Shown here one piece after another: positions 19,498 to 27,668 of a DNA stretch of 52,071 nucleotides (positions within the stretch are counted from its first letter, which is position 1; every line of letters begins with the position of its first letter). The stretch covers positions 1 through 52,071 of the forward strand of contig LEKJ01000008.1 of NCBI GenBank assembly GCA_029852775.1. The letters are read 5' to 3'. The translations under genes were made by a program, and so were the position numbers. This stretch comes from Pasteurellaceae bacterium LFhippo2 (GTDB lineage Bacteria; Pseudomonadota; Gammaproteobacteria; Enterobacterales; Pasteurellaceae). The notes beneath the pieces were generated by a model. The model had not been told where the DNA came from. It did no database searches and saw nothing but the letters and a program-made list of their open reading frames with translations.

Positions 19498-21978
19498 ATG
19501 ACCAAATTTAAATTATCTTTGTTAACGACAACATTACTTTCCGTCTTGCCTGTATCAACTACTTATGCGAGTTATTGTGATGATTTACAGAAACACTCAC
19601 AAATTAGAGTTTCTGCAAAAGGAAATCTTGTAAATTGTAATGTAACTATTTCACAGTTATCACCAGCAATTTCGCTTACAGATTATCCTAACTTCTCTAT
19701 CCAAAATACTAATCTGACTCGTAATAAAGGGGTAAGCGACGGGAATCTGATTATTGCAGAGAACAGCTCCCTGAATGTAGAAAACTCTGATTTAGTATCA
19801 AAAGTAGAGCAAAACCTAATTGCTGCTGAGGAGAGTAATATTACTCTTAATAACTCTACATTATCATATAGTGGTGATGCAACAATGCTATCGTTAGATG
19901 GCAAAAAACTTGTGCTTAATAATGTACAAGCCTTTAGTAAGGCAACGGGGATTTCTGTTGAGAATGCACAAGTCGCTATTTCTAACAGCCAAATCACCAA
20001 TAGTAATGGGATATTAGTTGATTTAGATAATGCGACGACGACCATCACAAATAGCCTTTTAAATAGTACATCTAAAACAGCATCTGTAGGAATGTATACC
20101 GCTGATACAGCGATACATTTATCAAATATCATCTTACAAGTATCCGCACCTAATGCTATCCAGTTTTTAGGAGGCGATTCAAAAATTACTGCTAATAATT
20201 CAACCTTTAATGTTGCTGGACAAAATTCAGCTATTCTTTATGGTGGAAATATTAAATTAGATCTCATTGACTCAAATATTTCATCGGCAAGTTATGGTGT
20301 TGTTGCTGTCAAAGATGCGCATATTAATAAAACTGCACATAATATCACTTTAAATAATAGTAGCCTGACTGCCAATAAAGCACTTATAGCCTATGATGTT
20401 TTTTCTATTTCAGAGATAGCTTCAGGTAGCTCTGTTAGAGAGGAATATCGTAGTTCGTACCCCGTTACTTTAAATGGAATTGAATTTTCTTCTTTCTTAG
20501 ACTCTAACTATGAAGATGAAGAGTATTTAGGTTTTGATGATAGCTATGAAAATGAAGAACTTTTAAGCCTTGATGAGGTGGAAGATGACGAACCAACGGT
20601 CCCTTTATACACCAAAGTAAGATTTAATGCTTCTAACGGTTCTGTTATTACAGGGGGCAATATTCGTCCAAATCAGTATATAACAACCGATATGCTCTTA
20701 ACAGACTCCCAATGGAAACTGGCGAAAGGTTCATCGACGATCAATAAACTTCAACTTAATAATGGTGTGGTAACTTTTGATAGGAATAGTAGTTATCAAA
20801 CCTTAACCATTACTGATCGTTTATCTGGTAAGGGTAATTTTGAAATTAATACCAATTTAGCCGCTAAAAAATCAGATAAGATTGTTGTTAAAGGGGCTGA
20901 TTCGGGTTCATTTGGTGTGGTTGTAACAAATAGAGGGGGAGTACCTGAAACAGCGCTTAACCGTCTTACCGTTATTACTACTAAAGATGGTAAAGCTAAT
21001 TTTAAATTAGTGAATAGCTACATTGATCTTGGAGCCTATCGTTATCGCCTTTATAAGGATAATACTAATTGGGTCTTAGCCAATTATGCGCCTAATTCAC
21101 CAAAGATTATATTGAGTGAAAAAGCGAATAGCCAGCTTTCCTTACGCCAAGCGCAGTTATTGCATACAGAGCAAAGTTTAGCGCATATTAATCAACGACT
21201 TTCAGCAAGAACTCAAGAAGGTAATGGTTCATTCTGGTTAAGAAATTTAACCACAAGAACTAATACAAAACCTCTTTCTGTTGCAAAAGATACCCAGATT
21301 GCGGATTTCAGACAGGACTACTATGGACTACAATTAGGTAGTGATATTTCTATTGCAGAAGGAATTAACTTAGGTGCTTTTATTGGAACGGCACGAACAG
21401 AAATTGAAACCGGAAGCGGATATAATTCTTCTGGAAGAATTCAAAGCCATAGCGTAGGTTTATATGGTTCGTTTGTCACAAAGAACCGATTCTATTGGGA
21501 TAATGTTGTGAAATATGAGCGACTAAAAGCACTATCAAGTTCAACGGGCAAGCACTATTACAATGCTTATACACTTTCCACTGAAATTGGTAAGCGATTT
21601 GATTTAGCACAGTGGCAAATTACTCCGCAGCTCCAATTTAGTTGGAATATGATTTCAGCGAATAACAATGAAAAACAACTTTCATCACTTTATAGCCGAG
21701 CAGGTATTAAAATAAGCAGAGATATTATGCTTAGTGATATTGCCAGAATTCAACCTTATGTAGAAATCAATGGTATTCATACTATTAATGATAGTTCACC
21801 TATTCAAATGAGTAAGCAACAATTTGATATTGCTTCTACAAAATCAAGAGTTGAAGGGGCGTTAGGTATTGAGCTAAATATGAATAAACACGCGATTTCG
21901 TTGGAAGGGAAAAGAACTGAAGGAAAATATCTAAGCAGACCATTTAGCGCACAATTTAACTATCGCTATCGTTGGTAG
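19498..21978 (+). CDS. Autotransporter with beta-helical passenger and an acidic insert
   Basis: The 826-residue protein has a conventional signal peptide (cleaved after TTYAS, about residue 25) and two early cysteines (27 and 47) that could form a disulfide. The passenger is rich in N/S/T/I with repeated N-N-S-x-L and I-T-N-S units, typical of a beta-helix. An acidic stretch (residues about 335-366, rich in D and E) interrupts it. The last ~260 residues form an autotransporter beta-barrel ending FSAQFNYRYRW, with the terminal aromatic used for outer-membrane insertion. No protease motif is recognised. It has no obvious Shine-Dalgarno and no separate promoter before it, suggesting coupling to the permease gene. 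Confidence 0.87.
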   Translation: MTKFKLSLLTTTLLSVLPVSTTYASYCDDLQKHSQIRVSAKGNLVNCNVTISQLSPAISLTDYPNFSIQNTNLTRNKGVSDGNLIIAENSSLNVENSDLVSKVEQNLIAAEESNITLNNSTLSYSGDATMLSLDGKKLVLNNVQAFSKATGISVENAQVAISNSQITNSNGILVDLDNATTTITNSLLNSTSKTASVGMYTADTAIHLSNIILQVSAPNAIQFLGGDSKITANNSTFNVAGQNSAILYGGNIKLDLIDSNISSASYGVVAVKDAHINKTAHNITLNNSSLTANKALIAYDVFSISEIASGSSVREEYRSSYPVTLNGIEFSSFLDSNYEDEEYLGFDDSYENEELLSLDEVEDDEPTVPLYTKVRFNASNGSVITGGNIRPNQYITTDMLLTDSQWKLAKGSSTINKLQLNNGVVTFDRNSSYQTLTITDRLSGKGNFEINTNLAAKKSDKIVVKGADSGSFGVVVTNRGGVPETALNRLTVITTKDGKANFKLVNSYIDLGAYRYRLYKDNTNWVLANYAPNSPKIILSEKANSQLSLRQAQLLHTEQSLAHINQRLSARTQEGNGSFWLRNLTTRTNTKPLSVAKDTQIADFRQDYYGLQLGSDISIAEGINLGAFIGTARTEIETGSGYNSSGRIQSHSVGLYGSFVTKNRFYWDNVVKYERLKALSSSTGKHYYNAYTLSTEIGKRFDLAQWQITPQLQFSWNMISANNNEKQLSSLYSRAGIKISRDIMLSDIARIQPYVEINGIHTINDSSPIQMSKQQFDIASTKSRVEGALGIELNMNKHAISLEGKRTEGKYLSRPFSAQFNYRYRW

Positions 21979-21993
21979 CCCGCTTGTAATATT

Positions 21994-22022
21994 TTATGGG
22001 GGAAATATTCCCCCATAACTTT
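21994..22022. terminator. Bidirectional terminator between the second autotransporter and waaC
   Basis: TTATGGGGGAA / TTCCCCCATAA form an 11-bp stem around ATA, followed on the plus strand by CTTTT, between two converging genes. Confidence 0.75.
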
Positions 22023-22025
22023 TGG

Positions 22026-22976
22026 CTATAATTTTTCCAACACCATCTCTGGCAAAATCCTATCCATTCCATTAGCTGTTAAATAGATCTGATTTTTACC
22101 ATAAGCGCCGATTAAATTCGGATCCGTTGCACCATATAAAATCACATTCTTCTTATCTAAAGATGCGGTTAAATGGCTTAAACCTGTATCGACCGAAATC
22201 ACCGATTCCGCCCCTGCAATTTGCTGGGCTAACGCTGTTAAACTCAATTTTGGCAAGACTTTTATCCGCTCTGAAACCAGTGCTAAACGCTCTGCTCGCT
22301 GATACTCTTGCGGATTGCCCCAAGGTAAGTGGATCTCAACATCTTGTGCCGTTAGCTGTTTAAATAGTTCAGCCCAGTAAGATTCATTCCAATGTTTATC
22401 AGCGCGCGTGGTTGCGTGAATGGCAATAATATAGGGATTACAACCGGTCTGATTTTCGCAAAAATTTGCAAAATGACGAGCGATACCATAATCGCCTATT
22501 TCATCTGGCAGCTGATAACCCAACGAATGCGCTAACAACTTACGGATTCGCTCTACAGCGTGTTGCTGATAAGGAATATCAAATTTATGATCGTAAAAAC
22601 AAGCGCTTAACCCTTCCCTAGCACTATTTTTATCGTAGCCATATTTAGCACCTTTCGCTAAACGCGTCGCCAAAAAAGCACTTTTCAATAAGCCTTGCGC
22701 ATCAATAACCGCATCATACTCTGTGGCTTGTAATTGCTGTTTGTAGGCTCTCCACTCTTGCCAAGTTTGAGCTTGCAATAAATTCTTACGCCAACGGCGA
22801 ATCGCAACAGGAATGACTTGATTTACAGCACTATGCCAACGGGGAATCTCCGCAAAAGGCTGTTCCACAACCCAATCAACTTGGAGATTCGAAACCGCTT
22901 TTTGCGCGTCTGTTAAGGCTGGTAATGTATGAATCACATCTCCCATCGAAGATGTTTTTACAATACAAATTTTCAT
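22026..22976 (-). CDS. waaC: Lipopolysaccharide heptosyltransferase I
   Basis: The 316-residue GT-9 family enzyme begins KICIVKTSSMGDVIHTLPAL, the hallmark of WaaC (RfaC). WaaC adds the first L-glycero-D-manno-heptose to Kdo on lipid A at the inner face of the cytoplasmic membrane. Family motifs include DAQGLLKSA, IAIHATTRADKHWN and the donor-binding VISVDTGLSHL. The start overlaps the waaF stop by 4 bases (ATGA), so the two heptosyltransferases are translationally coupled. Complete in length. Confidence 0.95.
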   Translation of the reverse strand: MKICIVKTSSMGDVIHTLPALTDAQKAVSNLQVDWVVEQPFAEIPRWHSAVNQVIPVAIRRWRKNLLQAQTWQEWRAYKQQLQATEYDAVIDAQGLLKSAFLATRLAKGAKYGYDKNSAREGLSACFYDHKFDIPYQQHAVERIRKLLAHSLGYQLPDEIGDYGIARHFANFCENQTGCNPYIIAIHATTRADKHWNESYWAELFKQLTAQDVEIHLPWGNPQEYQRAERLALVSERIKVLPKLSLTALAQQIAGAESVISVDTGLSHLTASLDKKNVILYGATDPNLIGAYGKNQIYLTANGMDRILPEMVLEKL

Positions 22977-24013
22977 TTATTCAGTAACTCGTTGAGTTTT
23001 TCCAACACCATTTCAGGCTGAATATCAATTAAACTTTGATGATAGCCTTCTGCCCCTTCGCCCTTACGAATCTTAATTAATCCGCCTTCAATTAAGCGAA
23101 TGATTACCGCATCTTTAGAAAGTGGCGGAGTGTATTGTGGGCTTGTTGGGCCATAAAGCGCCACAAGCGGACGACCTAAGGCTGATGCAATATGCATTAA
23201 ACCTGAGTCATTGCTCACTATCGCTTTACAGTCTGAAATCAGATCAACCGCTTGATTTAAATCCGTTTGTCCAGCAAGGTTCACGCAATAACGCTGTAGA
23301 TTTTCTGGTAACGCCAAACGAATTTGTTCGCCCACTTCTTCATCTTTCTTCGAACCAAATAGGCGAATTGAATAGCCTTGCTCAATCAGTTTCTGCGCCA
23401 GAGTCGCATAGTGATAATGGGGATAACGTTTCGCAGGGCCAAATTCCGCACCAGGGCAAAAACCTATCGCTTCACGATTCTCTGCATACTCAAACTGTTT
23501 CGCAAATTTTGTTTTGGTCTGCTCAACATCTTCAGCATTCACCGTTAAATAAGGATAGGGAATTGGCAAATTATCTGCCGTTGGAATTGCGCCTTTATCA
23601 AAAGCTAATGCCACATAACGCTGAACCATCAGCGGATAGTCATTTTTATTGCTACGTAAATCGTTAAGTAAACCATAACGCATTTCGCCTTTCCAACCAC
23701 GACGATGGGCGATTTTAGCAAAGAAAGGGATAAAGGCTGATTTTAAAGAGTTTGGTAAAACTATCGCCATATCATACTGATTTCGCAAATTTTTGCCTAA
23801 ATCGAACCGCTCGCATAGACGGAAAGCGCCGTGTCCAATCGGCATTGAGATCGCCTTACGCACTTCTGGCATACGCGAAAGTAATGGACGACACCAGTCT
23901 GGCGCCATCACATCAATTTGGCAATTTGGATAGTTCTGTTTGAGTTGTTGATAAAGGGAGTGAGACATCATCATATCCCCAACCCAAGATGGTGCGATAA
24001 CTAAAATATTCAC
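22973..24013 (-). CDS. waaF: ADP-heptose:LPS heptosyltransferase II
   Basis: This 346-residue GT-9 enzyme begins NILVIAPSWVGDMMMSHSLY, the WaaF (RfaF) signature. It transfers the second heptose of the lipopolysaccharide inner core. The conserved FCPGAEFGPAKRYPHYHYA and the donor-site IVSNDSGLMHIASALGRPLVALYG segments are present. It lies 9 bases after oapB and overlaps waaC, forming an oapB-waaF-waaC run. Putting core-LPS genes with an opacity-associated lipoprotein suggests a shared envelope theme. Confidence 0.96.
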   Translation of the reverse strand: MNILVIAPSWVGDMMMSHSLYQQLKQNYPNCQIDVMAPDWCRPLLSRMPEVRKAISMPIGHGAFRLCERFDLGKNLRNQYDMAIVLPNSLKSAFIPFFAKIAHRRGWKGEMRYGLLNDLRSNKNDYPLMVQRYVALAFDKGAIPTADNLPIPYPYLTVNAEDVEQTKTKFAKQFEYAENREAIGFCPGAEFGPAKRYPHYHYATLAQKLIEQGYSIRLFGSKKDEEVGEQIRLALPENLQRYCVNLAGQTDLNQAVDLISDCKAIVSNDSGLMHIASALGRPLVALYGPTSPQYTPPLSKDAVIIRLIEGGLIKIRKGEGAEGYHQSLIDIQPEMVLEKLNELLNK

Positions 24014-24022
24014 AAATTCCCC

Positions 24023-24436
24023 TTATTTTTGATAACACTTCTCGGCAAGAATTTTATTACGATTATCACGTAATGTGCCTTGCCCCTTTAAATCTTCCTT
24101 CCAAACCCAACGAATATTGCTGTATTTTTTGCCCAATTTCGTTACCGCCGAAGAGAGTTTGTGAGAAACGCCATTAAAGGTTAATGTAACATTTTTATTA
24201 TTTTTAGCGTCTATTGTCTCAATAATACGCACTTCTTTTTTGTTTTTACAGACAAAATCACGTGCTTTATTCGTCACAACCTTACGCTTTTCGATTGCCT
24301 TATTTGATTCGCTAACCGTTTGAGTGTCGGTATCCATTTGACGCTCAACTTCTTCAATCGGGGCAATACAAGCGGTCAAAAGTCCCGCGCAAATTGCAAT
24401 TAGCCCCACTCTTTTATATTTCCATAAAGGATTCAT
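24023..24436 (-). CDS. oapB: Opacity-associated lipoprotein OapB, MliC-like fold suspected
   Basis: The 137-residue protein has a lipoprotein signal peptide with lipobox LTAC (Cys23). It lies directly downstream of oapA, as OapB does in Haemophilus influenzae, and I assign it mainly on that context and size. The mature part (F-V-C-K near residue 77, a GKKYSNIRWVWKED block and a final C-Y-Q-K) resembles the lysozyme-inhibitor MliC pattern of two cysteines around short beta strands. Lysozyme inhibition is therefore a testable guess. A USS core covers the lipobox codons. It is 67 bases from oapA across a hairpin and 9 bases before waaF. Confidence 0.75.
   Translation of the reverse strand: MNPLWKYKRVGLIAICAGLLTACIAPIEEVERQMDTDTQTVSESNKAIEKRKVVTNKARDFVCKNKKEVRIIETIDAKNNKNVTLTFNGVSHKLSSAVTKLGKKYSNIRWVWKEDLKGQGTLRDNRNKILAEKCYQK
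24368..24376 (+). repeat. DNA uptake signal sequence overlapping the oapB lipobox
   Basis: Exact ACAAGCGGT on the plus strand. On the coding strand its reverse, ACCGCTTGT, supplies the codons for the T-A-C of the lipobox LTAC. Confidence 0.85.
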
Positions 24437-24462
24437 TTCTTCTCCCTTTTAAGATTTAGACA

Positions 24463-24493
24463 AAAAGAGCAACGTTTGTAGCGTTGCTCTTTT
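24463..24493 (-). terminator. Terminator or attenuator between oapA and oapB
   Basis: AAAAGAGCAACG / CGTTGCTCTTTT form a 12-bp stem with a seven-base loop, ending in U-residues on the minus strand. It should reduce read-through from oapA into oapB-waaF-waaC. Confidence 0.75.
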
Positions 24494-24503
24494 CTATTAA
24501 TCA

Positions 24504-26012
24504 CTATTTGCTGAAAGTATAGCTACCGTTCGCTTGACGAGTAAATTTACCGCCAGAACCAATTCGCATTTCTGCAACTCGGTTGTTGCTATCTAAACGA
24601 ACTGTTACCTTCTCGCCCACTTTTAAGTTACTCACCACGTTATTTACTTTGCTCATTGCATTAACGTCTGAAATATTTAAGTTGTTATCACGGAACACCT
24701 GCATTAATGACACACCTTTTGGAATCGTCATTGTTTTGCTCGATACGGCTGCTGGTGCAGATACTGGCGTACTCACTGTTTCTGCTTTAGCTACAGAAGG
24801 TGTTGCTTTTACAGCAGGAGCCTGTGCTGTTTGTACTTTTTCAACTACTTTTACAGGCTCTGCTTTCACTAAGGTAGGTTTAGTTTCAACTGCTTGAGTT
24901 GGTACAGCCTTCGCTACTGGTGCTGTTGCCGCTTTTTCAACTTTTTTAGGTTCTGCTTTTGCTGATTCAGGCTGATAAATCACACTACCTGTTGTAGCTG
25001 GCTTTTTAACCGGTTCAATGACTACTGGTTTTGATACCGCCGCTGGTGCTGGAGCTACCGTAGATTGACTTTGCTGAGCTGTTGCCTCAGCTGTACTAGT
25101 TGGAGCTGTGCTTTCAGACTGCGTAGGCTGTGATGCCGCAGATGAATCAGTTGGCTGTTGAGCTGCTTGTTCTTGTGCTTGTTGCTGAGCTAATGCTTCT
25201 TGTTGTGCACGAGCTTCTTCTTCCGCACGTTTTGCTTCTTCTTCGTCTACAGGACGGAATTCAATCGGTAAACTCGTCCCCTGTTGTTGAAGTTGTTCAA
25301 CAGTCTCAGGCGCTTTAGGTTTTAATAAGAAAAATACTAATAACAGCGCTAATGCTAACAATAAAACTAACAATAAACGACGATATTTTGATGGCACTTT
25401 ATCCACAACTGATGTTTTAGCAGGAGCTGGCTGTGCTTGTGTTGGGATAACACGTTCTACATTATTTGTATTCATAGGGGGTACTACTGGTGCCTCTGGT
25501 TTAATTTCCGCGCTTTTTACAGTTTCCACTTTTGGTGTTTCAACTGGCGCAATTGGAGCTACTTTTTCAGCAACTACTTTTTCTGGCGTAATCGCTGTTG
25601 GTTTAGCAGTCTCTTCTTCAACAGGTGCAAATGCAAAACCTGCCGTTTGTGACTTCACTGTTTGCTGTGTTGCTTGAATAGCTGGCTGTGCCACATTGTG
25701 CGGCTGCGTAGCTTGAACTTGCGATAAAGACTCTGATGATACTGACGCAACATTTTGAACATTCACTGTTGGTTTGTCAGCATTTAATAACTTTTGTTCT
25801 TCCATTGTTGCAAAATCTTTTGCAATTTCCGCAGGACGCGTCAATGGTGGCGTAAAGGTATAACCTGGATTTTTAGTTGAATGAATAGAAAAAGGAACTT
25901 TTGCTTTGTGTTCAACAGTTTCCTGTTCAATGTTTTCGATATTTTCAATAATATCGGTTGGTTTAGATGGTTCACCAAAAGTTGGTTCTTTACGCATATT
26001 ATTTTGACTCAT
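24504..26012 (-). CDS. oapA: Opacity-associated protein OapA, single-pass with C-terminal LysM-like domain
   Basis: The 502-residue protein has a cytoplasmic N-terminal region (1-205). One membrane segment follows at about 213-230 (a leucine-rich stretch after PSKYRR). Next comes a long low-complexity periplasmic linker rich in Q, A, E and P. The C-terminal OapA/LysM-like domain (about 428-502) contains IPKGVSLMQVFRDNNL and LKVGEKVTVRL, indicating peptidoglycan binding. In H. influenzae OapA is needed for colony opacity and epithelial attachment. It is transcribed divergently from comEA across 254 bases. The low-complexity linker probably varies in length among strains. Confidence 0.9.
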   Translation of the reverse strand: MSQNNMRKEPTFGEPSKPTDIIENIENIEQETVEHKAKVPFSIHSTKNPGYTFTPPLTRPAEIAKDFATMEEQKLLNADKPTVNVQNVASVSSESLSQVQATQPHNVAQPAIQATQQTVKSQTAGFAFAPVEEETAKPTAITPEKVVAEKVAPIAPVETPKVETVKSAEIKPEAPVVPPMNTNNVERVIPTQAQPAPAKTSVVDKVPSKYRRLLLVLLLALALLLVFFLLKPKAPETVEQLQQQGTSLPIEFRPVDEEEAKRAEEEARAQQEALAQQQAQEQAAQQPTDSSAASQPTQSESTAPTSTAEATAQQSQSTVAPAPAAVSKPVVIEPVKKPATTGSVIYQPESAKAEPKKVEKAATAPVAKAVPTQAVETKPTLVKAEPVKVVEKVQTAQAPAVKATPSVAKAETVSTPVSAPAAVSSKTMTIPKGVSLMQVFRDNNLNISDVNAMSKVNNVVSNLKVGEKVTVRLDSNNRVAEMRIGSGGKFTRQANGSYTFSK

Positions 26013-26157
26013 TTGAAAAATCCAAAATGTTTATTTATAAGGAGAAAGTGTCGTATTTTAAAATATTTCTTCTCTGTTCGCACAGATTTTAAGAATAATT
26101 TTCAAAATTTAAAGAAAGCGGTTACTTTGACCAATTTTTTTGCAAATGTCTAGTATA

Positions 26158-26197
26158 AAAAATTATTTTTTCGATCTTCATCGAAAAAATAATTTTT
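26158..26197. repeat. Perfect 18-bp inverted repeat between oapA and comEA
   Basis: The arms 26158-26175 and 26180-26197 are exact inverse copies around the loop CTTC and are very A/T-rich. The centre contains the CRP-S-like site described next. As RNA it could also form a hairpin in either direction. Confidence 0.75.
26167..26188 (+). promoter_or_regulatory. CRP-S-like competence promoter site upstream of comEA
   Basis: The 22-bp core has halves TTTTTCGATC and CATCGAAAAA. Against the Sxy-dependent CRP-S pattern TTTTGCGATC-NN-GATCGCAAAA, 9 of 10 left and 8 of 10 right positions agree. It is centred about 90 bases before the comEA ATG, with a possible -10 TATTTT near 26211. ComEA-type genes belong to the known Pasteurellaceae competence regulon, so the context fits. 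The TSS is not established. Confidence 0.55.
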
Positions 26198-26266
26198 GCT
26201 CGTTGCAGGCTATTTTCTTGCTTAGTAAGGTATCTCCGAAATTTATAACAACCAAAGGAGAAATCT

Positions 26267-26608
26267 ATGAAAACAGTAAAAACAATCGCACTAAGTCTAT
26301 TATTAGGCTTATCTTCCTCTGTTGCTCTCGCAACAAATCAAGCTACTCCGCCAACAGCTGAGCCAACGCCAATTACTCAACAAGCGGAACAAAAAGTTAC
26401 CGTAAATCCAAATAGCATTAATATTAATACTGCTTCTGCTGCCGAAATTCAGGATAAATTAGTGGGAATTGGTGCCAAAAAAGCTCAAGCCATTATCGAA
26501 TACCGCGAAAAGAATGGGCCTTTTGTCAATATTGAACAACTCACTGAAGTCTCTGGTATCGGCAAAGCGACCTTAGAAAAGAATCGTGATCGTGTTGTGT
26601 TAGAGTAG
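26267..26608 (+). CDS. comEA: ComEA-family helix-hairpin-helix DNA-binding competence protein
   Basis: The 113-residue protein has a signal peptide (MKTVKTIALSLLLGLSSSVALA), a short linker, and a C-terminal double helix-hairpin-helix domain (about residues 48-112). The domain contains NINTASAAEIQDKLVGIG and VSGIGKATLEKNRD. Such proteins bind incoming double-stranded DNA in the periplasm during natural transformation; the H. influenzae equivalent is ComE1. This fits a genome carrying uptake signals. A strong AAAGGAGAAA ribosome binding site precedes the ATG. It is a single-gene unit with a candidate CRP-S site upstream and a terminator downstream. Confidence 0.93.
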   Translation: MKTVKTIALSLLLGLSSSVALATNQATPPTAEPTPITQQAEQKVTVNPNSININTASAAEIQDKLVGIGAKKAQAIIEYREKNGPFVNIEQLTEVSGIGKATLEKNRDRVVLE

Positions 26609-26613
26609 TTTTT

Positions 26614-26639
26614 ATGGGGCAATTTGCCCCATATTTTTC
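26614..26639 (+). terminator. Terminator after comEA
   Basis: ATGGGGCAA / TTGCCCCAT form a stem with a minimal loop, followed by ATTTTT. Confidence 0.8.
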
Positions 26640-26647
26640 AGAAATTA

Positions 26648-26674
26648 TTGCTTTTAGATAATCTTTGCTATAAT
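26648..26674 (+). promoter_or_regulatory. psd promoter (extended -10)
   Basis: TGC-TATAAT (26669-26674) is an extended -10. TTGCTT (26648-26653) lies 15 bases upstream as a -35. Transcription should begin near 26681. Confidence 0.6.
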
Positions 26675-26718
26675 CGCCAACCAATTTAATAATTTAATAA
26701 CAAAGCAAGGTTATAACA

Positions 26719-27609
26719 ATGCAATTAAATGCTTATCCGCGTCCTAGTTACGCACAACGCGCGAAAATCGCTTTTCAATATTTAATGCCACAATTTGGCT
26801 TAACTCGTGCAGCTGGTTGGCTTGCAGAACAGAAATGGGGTGCTGTGACTCATTTCATTATCAAAATGTTCGCTAAAAAATACCAAGTAAATTTAAGCGA
26901 AGCAGAGAAAGAGAATCCATCAGATTATGCAACTTTTAATGAGTTCTTTATTCGTCCATTAAAAGAAAATGCACGTCCTATCAATCAAGATCCTAAAGCG
27001 CTTTGCTTACCTGCCGATGGCCGTGTAAGTGAATTAGGTAAGATTGAAGATAATCAATTATTACAAGCAAAAGGCCATACTTTTACTTTAGAAACTTTAT
27101 TAGCTAACGATGTTGAATTAGCGAATAAATTCAAAGATGGTGACTTTATTACTACTTATTTATCGCCACGTGACTATCACCGCGTACATATGCCGTGTGA
27201 TGCGACATTACGTAAAATGATCTACGTACCAGGCGAATTATTCTCAGTAAATCCGTTCTTAGCAGAACACGTACCAAATTTATTTGCACGTAATGAACGT
27301 GTGATTTGTGAGTTCGATACAGAATTTGGCCCGATGGTACAAATTTTAGTGGGCGCAACTATTACGGCAAGTATGAGTACTGTATGGGCTGGCGTAATTA
27401 ATCCGCCACGCGCGAAAAACGTGACCGTTTATGAATACTTAACCACAGGTGAAACTGCGGTTCACTTGAAAAAAGGTCAAGAAATGGGTGCTTTCCGTTT
27501 AGGTTCAACTACTATCAACCTATTCCCGAAAGGCGCAATTAAATTAGATGATTACCTAAAAGCAGGCGAGCCAACCAAAATGGGCGAACGCTTAGGTGCA
27601 ATTTTATAA
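26719..27609 (+). CDS. psd: Phosphatidylserine decarboxylase proenzyme
   Basis: The 296-residue inner-membrane enzyme makes phosphatidylethanolamine from phosphatidylserine. The self-cleavage motif LGST (within FRLGSTTINLF, about residue 257) generates the pyruvoyl group on the alpha chain. The catalytic-region motifs YLSPRDYHRVHMP and GELFSVNPFL are present. Length is a little under that of E. coli Psd, as is usual in this family of bacteria. It has its own promoter and a terminator before ccmG. Confidence 0.97.
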   Translation: MQLNAYPRPSYAQRAKIAFQYLMPQFGLTRAAGWLAEQKWGAVTHFIIKMFAKKYQVNLSEAEKENPSDYATFNEFFIRPLKENARPINQDPKALCLPADGRVSELGKIEDNQLLQAKGHTFTLETLLANDVELANKFKDGDFITTYLSPRDYHRVHMPCDATLRKMIYVPGELFSVNPFLAEHVPNLFARNERVICEFDTEFGPMVQILVGATITASMSTVWAGVINPPRAKNVTVYEYLTTGETAVHLKKGQEMGAFRLGSTTINLFPKGAIKLDDYLKAGEPTKMGERLGAIL

Positions 27610-27622
27610 TCCATAAACCACT

Positions 27623-27651
27623 GGCGCGGGCGTATTGCTCGTGCCTTTTTC
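27623..27651 (+). terminator. Terminator between psd and ccmG
   Basis: GGCGCGGGC and GCTCGTGCC pair (two G-U pairs) around GTATT and are followed by TTTTTCTT. Confidence 0.75.
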
Positions 27652-27668
27652 TTATACAGGATGTCCAA

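Noticed and set aside
26140-26361. Open frame overlapping the comEA signal peptide
   Set aside because: It translates the A/T palindrome and overlaps comEA out of frame. comEA has the ribosome binding site and a family match.
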